Of a DNA stretch of 5,300 nt, positions 1 to 5,300 are shown in pieces. A program made the position numbers and the translations under genes. Numbering within the stretch: position 1 is the first letter of the stretch; each line of letters starts with the position of its first letter. The notes below the pieces were generated by a model, which was not told where the DNA came from, did not search any database, and saw only the letters and a list, made by a program, of their open reading frames with translations. The stretch is from Syntrophaceae bacterium (lineage in GTDB: Bacteria; Desulfobacterota; Syntrophia; Syntrophales; Fen-1087), in NCBI GenBank assembly GCA_003161855.1, contig PMNM01000167.1, positions 22,442-27,741 on the forward strand, written 5' to 3'.

Positions 1-3
1 GCC

Positions 4-753
4 ATGAAGGTGATCTATCACAAAGATTTCTTGAAAAGCTACACCATGGATCCCGCGGCTGCGGATGGCCGCATGGAGGCAATCGTCGAGGAAATTCAGG
101 ACCGGGTTACGTTGATTGACGCTGTTCCTGCCGCGGAGGAGGATATTGCGGCGGTACACACGCGGGCTCATATGGACATGGTCAGGAGGGATGGTGTCTA
201 TGACATTGCTGCGCTGGCTGCAGGTGGAGCCATTCAGGCCGCTGAAATCGGATTGAAGGAACCCTGCTTTGCCCTGATTCGGCCGCCGGGGCATCACGCC
301 TCCGCGGGGAGTTGCTGGGGCTTCTGCTACTTCAACAACATGGCCATTGCCCTGGAAAAATTGAAACGGGAAAACAAGATTAAAAAGGCCTTCGTGCTCG
401 ATTTTGACCTTCATTTTGGCGACGGCACGGTCAATATCCTGGGCGGCAGGGGATATGTGACCATCTATAACCCCTCTTCCTCCAATCGCAAGGATTATGT
501 GAATAACGTCGAAAAGCAGTTATTTTCGGAAACCGTCGATATCATCGGTGTATCCGCCGGTTTTGACTATCATGTGAATGACTGGGGAGGCCTGCTTTCC
601 ACCCAGGATTATCAGGATATGGGACGAATGGTCCGGGAGGCCAGCCAAAAAAACAAGGGGGGTTGCTTCGCCATCTTGGAAGGCGGCTATAACCACCGTG
701 TGCTGGGGAAAAATGTGCGGGCCTTTATCGAGGGAATGGATTCAGTGGCTTAA
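4..753 (+). CDS. Histone deacetylase family protein (zinc-dependent deacetylase, AcuC/HDAC-like)
   Basis: This is a predicted zinc-dependent amidohydrolase of the arginase/deacetylase superfamily. Family members remove acetyl or other acyl groups from lysine, polyamines or small amides, usually in the cytoplasm. The 249 residues carry the full signature: RPPGHHA at 93-99 with the paired active-site histidines H97 and H98, GFCYFNN at 106-112, DFDLHFGDGT at 133-142 with zinc ligands D135 and H137, SAGFD at 184-188 with the third ligand D188, and LEGGY at 225-229 with the transition-state tyrosine Y229. It is shorter than the roughly 300-340 residues of AcuC and related enzymes; the shortening lies between the two aspartate motifs. 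The position after the metal histidine is F138, where eukaryotic HDACs usually have His. The ATG at 4 gives a typical family N terminus (MKVIYHKDF), but the ribosome binding site lies outside the window. It converges on the lipoprotein gene and has no visible operon partner here. The family is certain; the substrate cannot be read from the sequence. Confidence 0.92.
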   Translation: MKVIYHKDFLKSYTMDPAAADGRMEAIVEEIQDRVTLIDAVPAAEEDIAAVHTRAHMDMVRRDGVYDIAALAAGGAIQAAEIGLKEPCFALIRPPGHHASAGSCWGFCYFNNMAIALEKLKRENKIKKAFVLDFDLHFGDGTVNILGGRGYVTIYNPSSSNRKDYVNNVEKQLFSETVDIIGVSAGFDYHVNDWGGLLSTQDYQDMGRMVREASQKNKGGCFAILEGGYNHRVLGKNVRAFIEGMDSVA

Positions 754-768
754 GCGAGGTCCGCAAAG

Positions 769-780
769 TCAGATATCTGA
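769..780. repeat. 12-base perfect palindrome TCAGATATCTGA
   Basis: The sequence reads TCAGATATCTGA on both strands and lies 15 bases after the deacetylase stop codon. As RNA it has no loop of its own, so an intermolecular or protein-binding role is possible, but a single chance palindrome is equally plausible. I assign no function. Confidence 0.45.
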
Positions 781-814
781 TTGCGCTGTGCGAATTACTG
801 CCTTTGCAGTGCGA
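781..814. repeat. Imperfect hairpin with an alternative nested stem
   Basis: Bases 781-788 (TTGCGCTG) can pair with 807-814 (CAGTGCGA) over eight positions including two G-U pairs when transcribed as the + strand. A competing shorter perfect stem uses ACTGC at 797-801 and GCAGT at 806-810 with a four-base loop. The two structures exclude each other. No T-run follows, so this is a possible 3'-end stabilising or weak termination structure for the deacetylase transcript, not a proven terminator. Confidence 0.35.
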
Positions 815-833
815 CGAGCGTCAAAAGGGTCTA

Positions 834-869
834 ACGAAGATTTTGAGTCTTGGTGATGCCAATCTTCGT
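834..869. terminator. Possible bidirectional terminator-like hairpin between convergent genes
   Basis: ACGAAGATT at 834-842 is the exact reverse complement of AATCTTCGT at 861-869, with an 18-base loop. The loop can fold further using TTGG at 850-853 with CCAA at 859-862, which trims the outer stem by two pairs. A run of seven T follows on the + strand, but only at 887-893, about 17 bases past the stem and inside the end of the opposite gene. On the - strand only a short stretch (TTTT opposite 823-826) follows. Position between convergent stops supports a termination role; the AT-rich stem and poor T-run spacing weaken it. Confidence 0.4.
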
Positions 870-883
870 CGTGTCCTGACTAC

Positions 884-1936
884 TTATTTTTTTAGCTCTT
901 CCTTCAATTTTTTCTGGTGCTTTACCGCCTCTGAAGTCCTTGTCAGCGCCAGCGTGATATCATCGTTGGGCTTGCCCATGAGTTTATCTGCTTTTTTATA
1001 TAAGGTAAGTGCCGCTTCCGCATCGCCTCTGCTTTCCGCGCACACGCCGAGGTTGTAGACAATGGACATGGCGTTGGGAGCCAGGCTGCTTGCTTCCCCC
1101 CAGAGTTCGCAGGCGGTGTCCATTCTGCCTTTCCCGGCATACTGGATTCCCTGTTTGAGCTTATCTTTTGCCAGGCTGGAATCAATGCCATCGGTCGCAT
1201 CCAACAGGGTGATTTCCCGTGTTTCGTAATAGGGGGCTACATCTTTGCGGAAATCACTTTTGGCCGCATTTTTTGCAACTTCCAGGAGTTCCTCATCTCC
1301 CTTGACAGCTTTGACATCTTCACAGCCGGCAGAATTCGCCGATCCCTCCAGATTGCGTGAATAAAGAATTCTTCCCGTTGCCACATCGATCAATTTGGGG
1401 GATGCGGAAAACTGAGCGATCCTTCTGATGCAGTTCACGTTATAATATCGGTAACGGATACAGCTTCCCTCATACTCATTGCCTTTTTCGTCCCGTTTGA
1501 TCTGGCGCTGGACACATTCCTGACGTCTCTCCTTATAAGGGCTGTCGGACGCTTTTGCCAACGTCACCACACCGGTATAGATACCCTGAGCGCCCACCAG
1601 TTGTCCGATTTTAGCCGCTGTTTTTGGATCCACGATACCACTTTGCGAAAATTTCAGCTCAGACAGGGTCTTATCAATCGCAGCCCGGTCGACCAGTGTG
1701 AAATAAGGCTTATCATCAATATTGATGCTGCCCAGAACCCCTTCCATTTCGGCGGCAAATTCGCTGCCACCGGGGCCGCTGAAAGGCAGAACCGCAACCG
1801 TTTTAGTTAATGAGGCTTCATGATATACGGCAGGTTTCAGCATGTTGACCTTGATCTTTGTCGCGCACCCGGTGGAGAGAAGAACAATAAAAAGCAAAAG
1901 CGTCAATCTGCCGGGCCATTGCGAGTTCCTGTACAT
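884..1936 (-). CDS. Predicted outer-membrane lipoprotein with CsgG-like domain and C-terminal TPR-like repeats
   Basis: This 350-residue protein starts with a lipoprotein signal: R10, a hydrophobic run from about 11 to 20, then STGC with the acylated cysteine at C24. An alanine follows at +2, so sorting to the outer membrane is expected. Residues about 44-125 resemble the CsgG/FlgO/TolB-N-like fold: a KTVAVLPFSG strand, FTLVDRAAIDKTLSEL at 79-94, the segment SGIVDP at 99-104, then a VGAQGIYTGVV strand at 114-124. The fold resumes at about 175-200 (SPKLIDVATGRILYS). Between them lies a charged insert with C141, C159 and C169; C205 follows. Residues about 255-322 look like two TPR-type helix pairs (ACELWGEASSLAPNA, then NLGVCAESRGDAEAALTLYKKA). 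The C terminus is Lys/Glu-rich. It is the second gene of a two-gene unit, 9 bases after the FlgT-like gene, and probably works with it. It could be an assembly or scaffold lipoprotein; there is no evidence that it forms a CsgG-type pore. Confidence 0.8.
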   Translation of the reverse strand: MYRNSQWPGRLTLLLFIVLLSTGCATKIKVNMLKPAVYHEASLTKTVAVLPFSGPGGSEFAAEMEGVLGSINIDDKPYFTLVDRAAIDKTLSELKFSQSGIVDPKTAAKIGQLVGAQGIYTGVVTLAKASDSPYKERRQECVQRQIKRDEKGNEYEGSCIRYRYYNVNCIRRIAQFSASPKLIDVATGRILYSRNLEGSANSAGCEDVKAVKGDEELLEVAKNAAKSDFRKDVAPYYETREITLLDATDGIDSSLAKDKLKQGIQYAGKGRMDTACELWGEASSLAPNAMSIVYNLGVCAESRGDAEAALTLYKKADKLMGKPNDDITLALTRTSEAVKHQKKLKEELKK

Positions 1937-1940
1937 TCTT

Positions 1941-1947
1941 CCTCCTT
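1941..1947 (-). promoter_or_regulatory. Strong ribosome binding site of the lipoprotein gene, overlapping the upstream stop codon
   Basis: On the - strand the sequence reads AAGGAGG, a near-perfect Shine-Dalgarno, four bases before the ATG at 1936. It overlaps the TAA stop (1946-1948) of the preceding FlgT-like gene. This fixes the lipoprotein start and implies that the two genes are translated from one message with coupling. Confidence 0.85.
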
Positions 1948-3067
1948 ATTTCTGATAAGTTAAAGTGATCGAGTACGGGGTAAACTGGTCGACATTGAAA
2001 AGGCCTTTTTGCTTGATGCTGTTGGCCAGATAGACTGTGTTTTCCGGGTAGCCTACCGTATATTCACCCATCTGCGTTTCCTCAACGCCAGCAACCCAGA
2101 CGATATTCTGAAGGGTACTTTTCACCTCCATACTGGTTTCCATATCCGTCACACCATTGACCTTGACTCTCACCTTTTTGACATTTCCCTGGATATACTG
2201 GGCCAGCTTGTCAAGAATTTTTGGCGTCAGGCTTTCCACCAGATTTTTGAGGCCATTGGCGGTTGCGTCCTCCGCACTGTTGGCCAGCCCTTTGCCTTCG
2301 GCCGTGCCGGCGGTGAGAATCTCCATATTGCCGGATTTGCTGTTGCGGGCGACGATCCGGTAGGTCATTCGGACCGTGACATTGGTAAAGGGCATACGCA
2401 AACCATAGCCGATATCTTTCCCCTTTCCAACGGAGATGTTTGGATCAATCTTGCCGATGATGACGACATTGGAAAGGAACTTGTACATCATGCTTCTGAG
2501 GGTCAGGTAATTCCCCGTTCTGGCGGCCTTATCAATGGCAGCAGCATCCACGGCGCTGGATGGGGCCACGTCCGTCACGGTATAGCCCTGTTCGATCAGC
2601 TTGCCGATCAGGGTTTCCGAGACGATATTTGTTTCTTCAAACTCCCGGTTTAACTTCTTGGCCGGGATAAAAACAGCAACGGCATTGTTGAGGGCCAGGG
2701 AAGAGACGGCCTGCTGGGCCTGGCCCGGTTCCACGCAGGCATTGATTTTTACGAGCAACGTGCCGCCTTTATTGTCTTCGTTCAAAATTTTGTAACTCTT
2801 GACCACGCCCCCGACCTGGGTTTTGATGACGTCATCCACAAGCACGAAGTTCTGAACGAGACTCCCCGCCTTGACATCCACGCCGACCACCTGTTCGATG
2901 GCCGACCATTTTGCCCGCGCGACGGATTCCATTTTGGCGGAAGGGATATCGTTGTTCACAATGGCTGCTTCTCCTTCCGCATTCACACACTTTTGCTGAC
3001 ATCTGCCGTCTGTTGCGGTAAGGAAACTGATCAGGATAGAAATAAGGATGATGGCTATCGTCTGCAT
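1946..3067 (-). CDS. Predicted secreted FlgT-like protein
   Basis: This 373-residue protein has a hydrophobic N terminus (about residues 3-18) consistent with a Sec signal peptide, perhaps cleaved after A18, so it should act in the periplasm or at the outer membrane. Residues about 28-113 resemble the N-terminal domain of FlgT, the H-ring protein of some polar sodium-driven flagella: a conserved helix (ARAKWSAIEQVVGV, 50-63) is followed by a VGGVVKSYKIL strand at 85-95 and a strand ending at C111. Residues about 128-290 form a middle domain of TolB-N/FlgT-M type, with VAVFIPAKKLN, a helix-rich stretch, and paired strands (NVTVRMTYRIVA, 229-240). Residues about 297-371 are a C-terminal beta domain (KVRVKVNGVTDM onward). 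No flagellar gene is visible and a downstream CsgG-like lipoprotein follows, so this may be a non-flagellar relative. C23 is not preceded by a lipobox. The SD GGAGG (3078-3082) lies 10 bases upstream of the ATG. The FlgT resemblance is by pattern and needs a profile search. Confidence 0.65.
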   Translation of the reverse strand: MQTIAIILISILISFLTATDGRCQQKCVNAEGEAAIVNNDIPSAKMESVARAKWSAIEQVVGVDVKAGSLVQNFVLVDDVIKTQVGGVVKSYKILNEDNKGGTLLVKINACVEPGQAQQAVSSLALNNAVAVFIPAKKLNREFEETNIVSETLIGKLIEQGYTVTDVAPSSAVDAAAIDKAARTGNYLTLRSMMYKFLSNVVIIGKIDPNISVGKGKDIGYGLRMPFTNVTVRMTYRIVARNSKSGNMEILTAGTAEGKGLANSAEDATANGLKNLVESLTPKILDKLAQYIQGNVKKVRVKVNGVTDMETSMEVKSTLQNIVWVAGVEETQMGEYTVGYPENTVYLANSIKQKGLFNVDQFTPYSITLTYQK

Positions 3068-3077
3068 GGTGACCCTG

Positions 3078-3082
3078 CCTCC
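3078..3082 (-). promoter_or_regulatory. Ribosome binding site of the FlgT-like gene
   Basis: GGAGG on the - strand stands 10 bases before the ATG at 3067. The spacing is at the long end of normal, but no better start codon lies nearby and the signal peptide begins directly at this ATG. Confidence 0.65.
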
Positions 3083-3099
3083 AAGTTTTGTATACGTCT

Positions 3100-3127
3100 A
3101 ATATACTGAAACGGGTTTGCGTTGCAA
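3100..3127 (-). promoter_or_regulatory. Sigma-70-type promoter of the FlgT-like/lipoprotein operon
   Basis: On the - strand a -35-like TTGCAA (3122-3127) and a -10-like TATATT (3100-3105) are separated by 16 bases. They match the consensus at 4 of 6 and 5 of 6 positions. Transcription would begin near 3093, giving a leader of about 26 bases that contains the Shine-Dalgarno. The -35 box sits in a small inverted repeat (TTTGC 3116-3120, GCAAA 3124-3128) that might serve as an operator. It is the only AT-rich stretch of this kind between the mnmE cluster and the FlgT-like gene. Confidence 0.6.
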
Positions 3128-3184
3128 ATATAAAATCAGAACGGTCGCCTTAAGAAAGGGAAGCTTTTCATAACCCTCAGATCT

Positions 3185-3514
3185 CTAAGCCGTGAAAGCA
3201 ATCTGGGAGTGGGGGAATTGTGCAACCAGAAGCTTTTTGATATCCTTCCGGTCATTTTCCGAAGTAATGGGTTCCACCTCGCTGACCCACAGGTCATCCA
3301 TGTGGATTTTGAATTGCCGGGACTTGACGTAGCCGGGAATATTGATGAACCTGCATCCGCCTTCGCCACAGCAGGCACTGTCAACGATGGCGACACCGAC
3401 AACATAAAGCAATGTCTTTTCCCGGTAAGTCATCCAGCCCTCTTCGGTAATGGTGTAATGACCGCCGATGCATTGAATTTCCGTTCCCGGCTTTTGATGG
3501 ATGTATTCCGCCAT
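3185..3514 (-). CDS. Small conserved-looking cysteine-containing protein downstream of mnmE, function unknown
   Basis: I do not recognise a named family for this 109-residue protein. It has no signal peptide and no clear membrane segment, so it is probably cytoplasmic. The N-terminal half looks like a small beta-rich domain (IQCIGGHYTITEEGW, then TLLYVVGVAIVDSA). A glycine/cysteine cluster CCGEGGC at 48-54, followed by RFINIPGYV, is the most distinctive part; C15 is the only other cysteine. Residues 85-109 contain a charged helix (SENDRKDIKKLLVAQF). The clustered cysteines could bind a metal or take part in redox chemistry, but three cysteines plus C15 do not form a standard zinc or iron-sulfur motif. 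The ATG comes 3 bases after the mnmE stop (TAA GCG ATG) with only a weak Shine-Dalgarno, so translation is probably coupled to mnmE. That position, often held by mnmG in other bacteria, may link it to tRNA modification, though this is only an inference. Confidence 0.75.
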   Translation of the reverse strand: MAEYIHQKPGTEIQCIGGHYTITEEGWMTYREKTLLYVVGVAIVDSACCGEGGCRFINIPGYVKSRQFKIHMDDLWVSEVEPITSENDRKDIKKLLVAQFPHSQIAFTA

Positions 3515-3517
3515 CGC

Positions 3518-4903
3518 TTATTTACCAATACAGAAGGTTGAGAAAATCCGGTCCAGGACCTCCTCCGCACTGGTCATGCCGGTGATTTCACCCAGACTGC
3601 CGAGCGCCTCCCGGATGTCGAAAGCAGCAAACTCGGCAGAGAGGCCCCCGGCTATGCTCTCGCGGGCCTGGAGCAGGTGTGCCGCTGTTTTTTCAAGGGC
3701 TGTCTTGTGGCGGATCTGGGTGATGATGACCGTCGCCAGGTGATCCTGCTCGTGTCCCATCATCATGCTGTAAATGGCCTCTTTCAGGGCGGGAATACCG
3801 TCGCCGGTTTTTGCGGAGATCCAGTGAGGTTTTGCACGGGGGAACAGGTCATGGAATTGCTGATCATTCAGGATGTGTTCAAGATCGGATTTGTTGATGA
3901 CCGGAATGATCGGTCTGCTTATGTTTTTTTCTATGATTTCATAGTCTTCTGCGGTCAGGGGCGAACTGCCGTCAAACAGGGTGATGACGACATCGGCCAA
4001 TGAGAGCCGTTCCCAGACCCGGTCAACGCCTTCTTTTTCAATGATGTTGGCGGGATCTCTGATGCCGGCGGTATCGGTTAACTTAACCGGGATGCCCCGG
4101 ATACTGATGAATTCTTCGATAAAATCCCTCGTTGTTCCGGGGATCGCCGTCACAATGGCCCGGTTCTCACCGAGCAGCCGGTTCAGCAGGCTCGATTTAC
4201 CGACGTTCGGTTTTCCGGTGATTACGGCGCTGACACCTTTCCTGACGAGCTTTCCTTCGTCGTAGGTCGATGAAAGATTTTGCAAATCTTCCAGGATGGA
4301 TTGGATGCGGTTCAGGATATCGCCGGCGCCGGGATGTTTGCCGCTCACCTCCGCTTCGGTAAAATCAATCGCCGTTTCAAGGACAGCGAGAATATCAATC
4401 AGGGATTGGCGGAGGTCTTCAATTTTTTTGGACAGATCTCCCTTCCGTTGGGAAAGGGCGATTTCAAGCCCCCGCTGGGTTCTGGCGGTGATGATGTCTG
4501 CGACCGCTTCGGCTTGACACAGGTCAATGCGGTTGTTTAAGAACGCCCTTTTCGTAAATTCACCGGGTTCCGCCAGACGGGCTCCGGCATGGCTTACTTC
4601 TGTCAGAATCGCCTGCAGGATCAGCGGGCTTCCGTGACAGTGAATTTCCAGGACGTCTTCACCGGTATAGGAGTGGGGTTTTTTCATGAGCGTGATCAGC
4701 ACTTCATCAAGAATCTGATCCGATGTAGCGGAGATCACATGGCCGTGGCAGAGATGGTGAGACTTTAGATCAACGGCAGGTTGGGAAGATCTGAAAAGAA
4801 GACGGGCGATATCTTCCGACTTCGGACCACTGATCCGGATAATGCCGATTCCGCCAATGCCGGGAGGCGTCGCAATGGCTGCTATGGTATCTGCGAAAGT
4901 CAT
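3518..4903 (-). CDS. mnmE: tRNA uridine-5-carboxymethylaminomethyl modification GTPase MnmE (TrmE)
   Basis: MnmE works with MnmG to build the aminomethyl-type modification at C5 of wobble uridine 34 in certain tRNAs, using a methylene-tetrahydrofolate-derived carbon, FAD and GTP hydrolysis. The 461 residues match the family length (E. coli about 454). The N-terminal folate-binding domain covers about 1-120, beginning with DTIAAIATPPG. A helical domain opens with GEFTKRAFLNNRIDLCQAEA (114-133) and is completed by the C-terminal helices. The inserted G domain covers about 220-375: P-loop GKPNVGKSS at 230-238, with N233 at the potassium-binding position; GTTRD at 256-260; DTAG at 277-280; NKSD at 337-340; and SAK at 363-365. 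E289 aligns with the catalytic glutamate E282 of E. coli. The protein ends in the diagnostic FCIGK (457-461), with C458. The start is set by homology; upstream there is only a poor Shine-Dalgarno. It lies 37 bases after jag, as in the conserved yidC-jag-mnmE cluster. No mnmG follows. Confidence 0.98.
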   Translation of the reverse strand: MTFADTIAAIATPPGIGGIGIIRISGPKSEDIARLLFRSSQPAVDLKSHHLCHGHVISATSDQILDEVLITLMKKPHSYTGEDVLEIHCHGSPLILQAILTEVSHAGARLAEPGEFTKRAFLNNRIDLCQAEAVADIITARTQRGLEIALSQRKGDLSKKIEDLRQSLIDILAVLETAIDFTEAEVSGKHPGAGDILNRIQSILEDLQNLSSTYDEGKLVRKGVSAVITGKPNVGKSSLLNRLLGENRAIVTAIPGTTRDFIEEFISIRGIPVKLTDTAGIRDPANIIEKEGVDRVWERLSLADVVITLFDGSSPLTAEDYEIIEKNISRPIIPVINKSDLEHILNDQQFHDLFPRAKPHWISAKTGDGIPALKEAIYSMMMGHEQDHLATVIITQIRHKTALEKTAAHLLQARESIAGGLSAEFAAFDIREALGSLGEITGMTSAEEVLDRIFSTFCIGK

Positions 4904-4940
4904 GGACCGTGAGGAAGAGATGTATGCTGATCGTCCGTGT

Positions 4941-5300
4941 TTAATTTCTCTTGGACGGAATAATTAAAATTTTTCTGTATTCACCCTCACCCCGGCTTTT
5001 CGTGGTTAACGATTCGTCATTTTGCAGGGCCATATGAATGATCCGGCGGTCATGCGCGTTCATGTGACTGACCGTGATCGCTTTTTTCGTCTTCTTCACT
5101 TTTTCGCCAAGCTTTTCCGCCAGGGAGATCAGCGATTCTTCGCGGCGCTTGCGATAAGCTTCCGTATCAATGATGATCATCTTCCGGCCATTGGCTGACC
5201 GGTTTGCGGCTTTGTTTACAATATACTGGATCGCGTCGAGATTTTGACCCCGCCGTCCAATGAGCAGCCCGCCCCCGTCGCCCTGGATATTCAGCAGGAT
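4941..5300 (-). CDS. jag: Jag/KhpB (SpoIIIJ-associated) RNA-binding protein, C-terminal part only
   Basis: The open frame continues through the window edge at 5300, so the 5' end is missing and 119 residues are visible. Fragment residues about 1-40 are the end of the type-II KH domain: the GxxG loop lies in LLIGRRGQNLDAIQ (12-25), followed by the YIVNKAAN helix. Residues about 41-80 are a charged helical linker. The R3H single-stranded nucleic-acid-binding domain follows, with RRIIH (R85, H89 in the fragment) and the ending GEYRKILIIPSKRN. The usual N-terminal Jag-N domain should lie outside the window. Jag is a cytoplasmic RNA-binding protein, called KhpB or EloR in Firmicutes, encoded beside the membrane insertase YidC; there it affects cell elongation or sporulation, while its role in Proteobacteria is poorly known. 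The gene order jag-mnmE fits the conserved rpmH-rnpA-yidC-jag-mnmE cluster. A methionine at 5180 is internal and is not the start. Confidence 0.95.
   Translation of the reverse strand: MLLNIQGDGGGLLIGRRGQNLDAIQYIVNKAANRSANGRKMIIIDTEAYRKRREESLISLAEKLGEKVKKTKKAITVSHMNAHDRRIIHMALQNDESLTTKSRGEGEYRKILIIPSKRN

Larger units (their letters stand above)
754..883. other. Intergenic gap between convergent genes, rich in inverted repeats
   Basis: These 130 bases separate the 3' ends of two convergent genes, and I see no convincing coding sequence in them. They contain a 12-base palindrome, a pair of alternative hairpins around 781-814, and a longer-range 9-base inverted repeat at 834-842/861-869. Such structure is expected where two transcripts end against each other. 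None of the hairpins is directly followed by a good T-run on either strand, so no classical intrinsic terminator can be called with confidence. Confidence 0.6.

Noticed and set aside
887..893. Run of seven T as the T-tract of an intrinsic terminator for the deacetylase gene
   Set aside because: It is about 17 bases beyond the nearest stem and encodes the final lysines of the opposite lipoprotein gene, so coding use explains it.
2009..2653. Long + strand open frame of 214 codons opposite the FlgT-like gene
   Set aside because: It lies wholly antisense to a gene with a signal peptide, good ribosome binding site, promoter and recognisable domains. Its own translation shows no family pattern, so it is a shadow frame.
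2996..3010. C23 of the FlgT-like protein as a lipoprotein cysteine
   Set aside because: The preceding residues are D-G-R, which do not form a lipobox; an ordinary Sec signal peptide fits better.
3128..3184. Intrinsic terminator after the mnmE-small gene cluster
   Set aside because: Only short stems of four to five pairs can be drawn (for example CCTT 3148-3151 with AAGG 3156-3159), and no good T-run follows on the - strand.
3136..3405. - strand frame of 89 codons overlapping the 109-residue gene
   Set aside because: It is an alternate frame within the small gene with Ser/Arg/Pro-rich low-quality composition and no start signal.
3209..3541. + strand open frame of 110 codons opposite the small cysteine-containing gene
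   Set aside because: It has no ribosome binding site and overlaps the opposite strand of both the small gene and the mnmE end. The - strand frame is coupled to mnmE and has the more protein-like sequence.
4941..5180. A 79-residue R3H protein starting at the methionine at 5180
   Set aside because: The same frame stays open to the window edge and encodes the KH-domain GxxG loop upstream, so this methionine is internal to jag.

Overview
This window looks like a chromosomal segment from a Gram-negative bacterium of moderate GC content. A deltaproteobacterial (Desulfobacterota, Syntrophales-like) source is my best guess. The guess rests on the jag-mnmE order, a predicted outer-membrane lipoprotein and the general style of the proteins; nothing here proves the taxon.

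Layout. A histone-deacetylase-family gene (4-753) lies on the + strand and meets all the other genes tail to tail. The 130-base gap at 754-883 holds several inverted repeats. Everything to the right is on the - strand, so it is transcribed from high to low coordinates. In that order come the 3' part of jag (KH-R3H RNA-binding protein, cut by the window edge at 5300), mnmE (tRNA U34-modification GTPase), a 109-residue cysteine-containing protein whose start lies 3 bases after the mnmE stop, a 117-base gap with a recognisable promoter, a secreted protein resembling FlgT, and a CsgG-like lipoprotein with C-terminal TPR-like repeats.

How the genes work together. The jag-mnmE pair is the tail of the widely conserved rpmH-rnpA-yidC-jag-mnmE cluster, which covers ribosome, RNA processing, membrane insertion and tRNA modification. 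The small unnamed protein appears to be translationally coupled to mnmE and is the least explained gene here. The FlgT-like and CsgG-like genes form a separate two-gene unit with its own promoter. The second gene's Shine-Dalgarno overlaps the first gene's stop codon. By domain analogy the two probably act together in the periplasm or outer membrane, but no flagellar, curli or secretion genes are visible nearby. The deacetylase has all its zinc-binding and catalytic residues and should be an active deacetylase-type hydrolase of unknown substrate.

I see no mobile element, CRISPR array, rRNA or tRNA gene. The most novel material is the small CCGxGGC-type protein and the FlgT-like/CsgG-like pair; neither amounts to a demonstrated new system.
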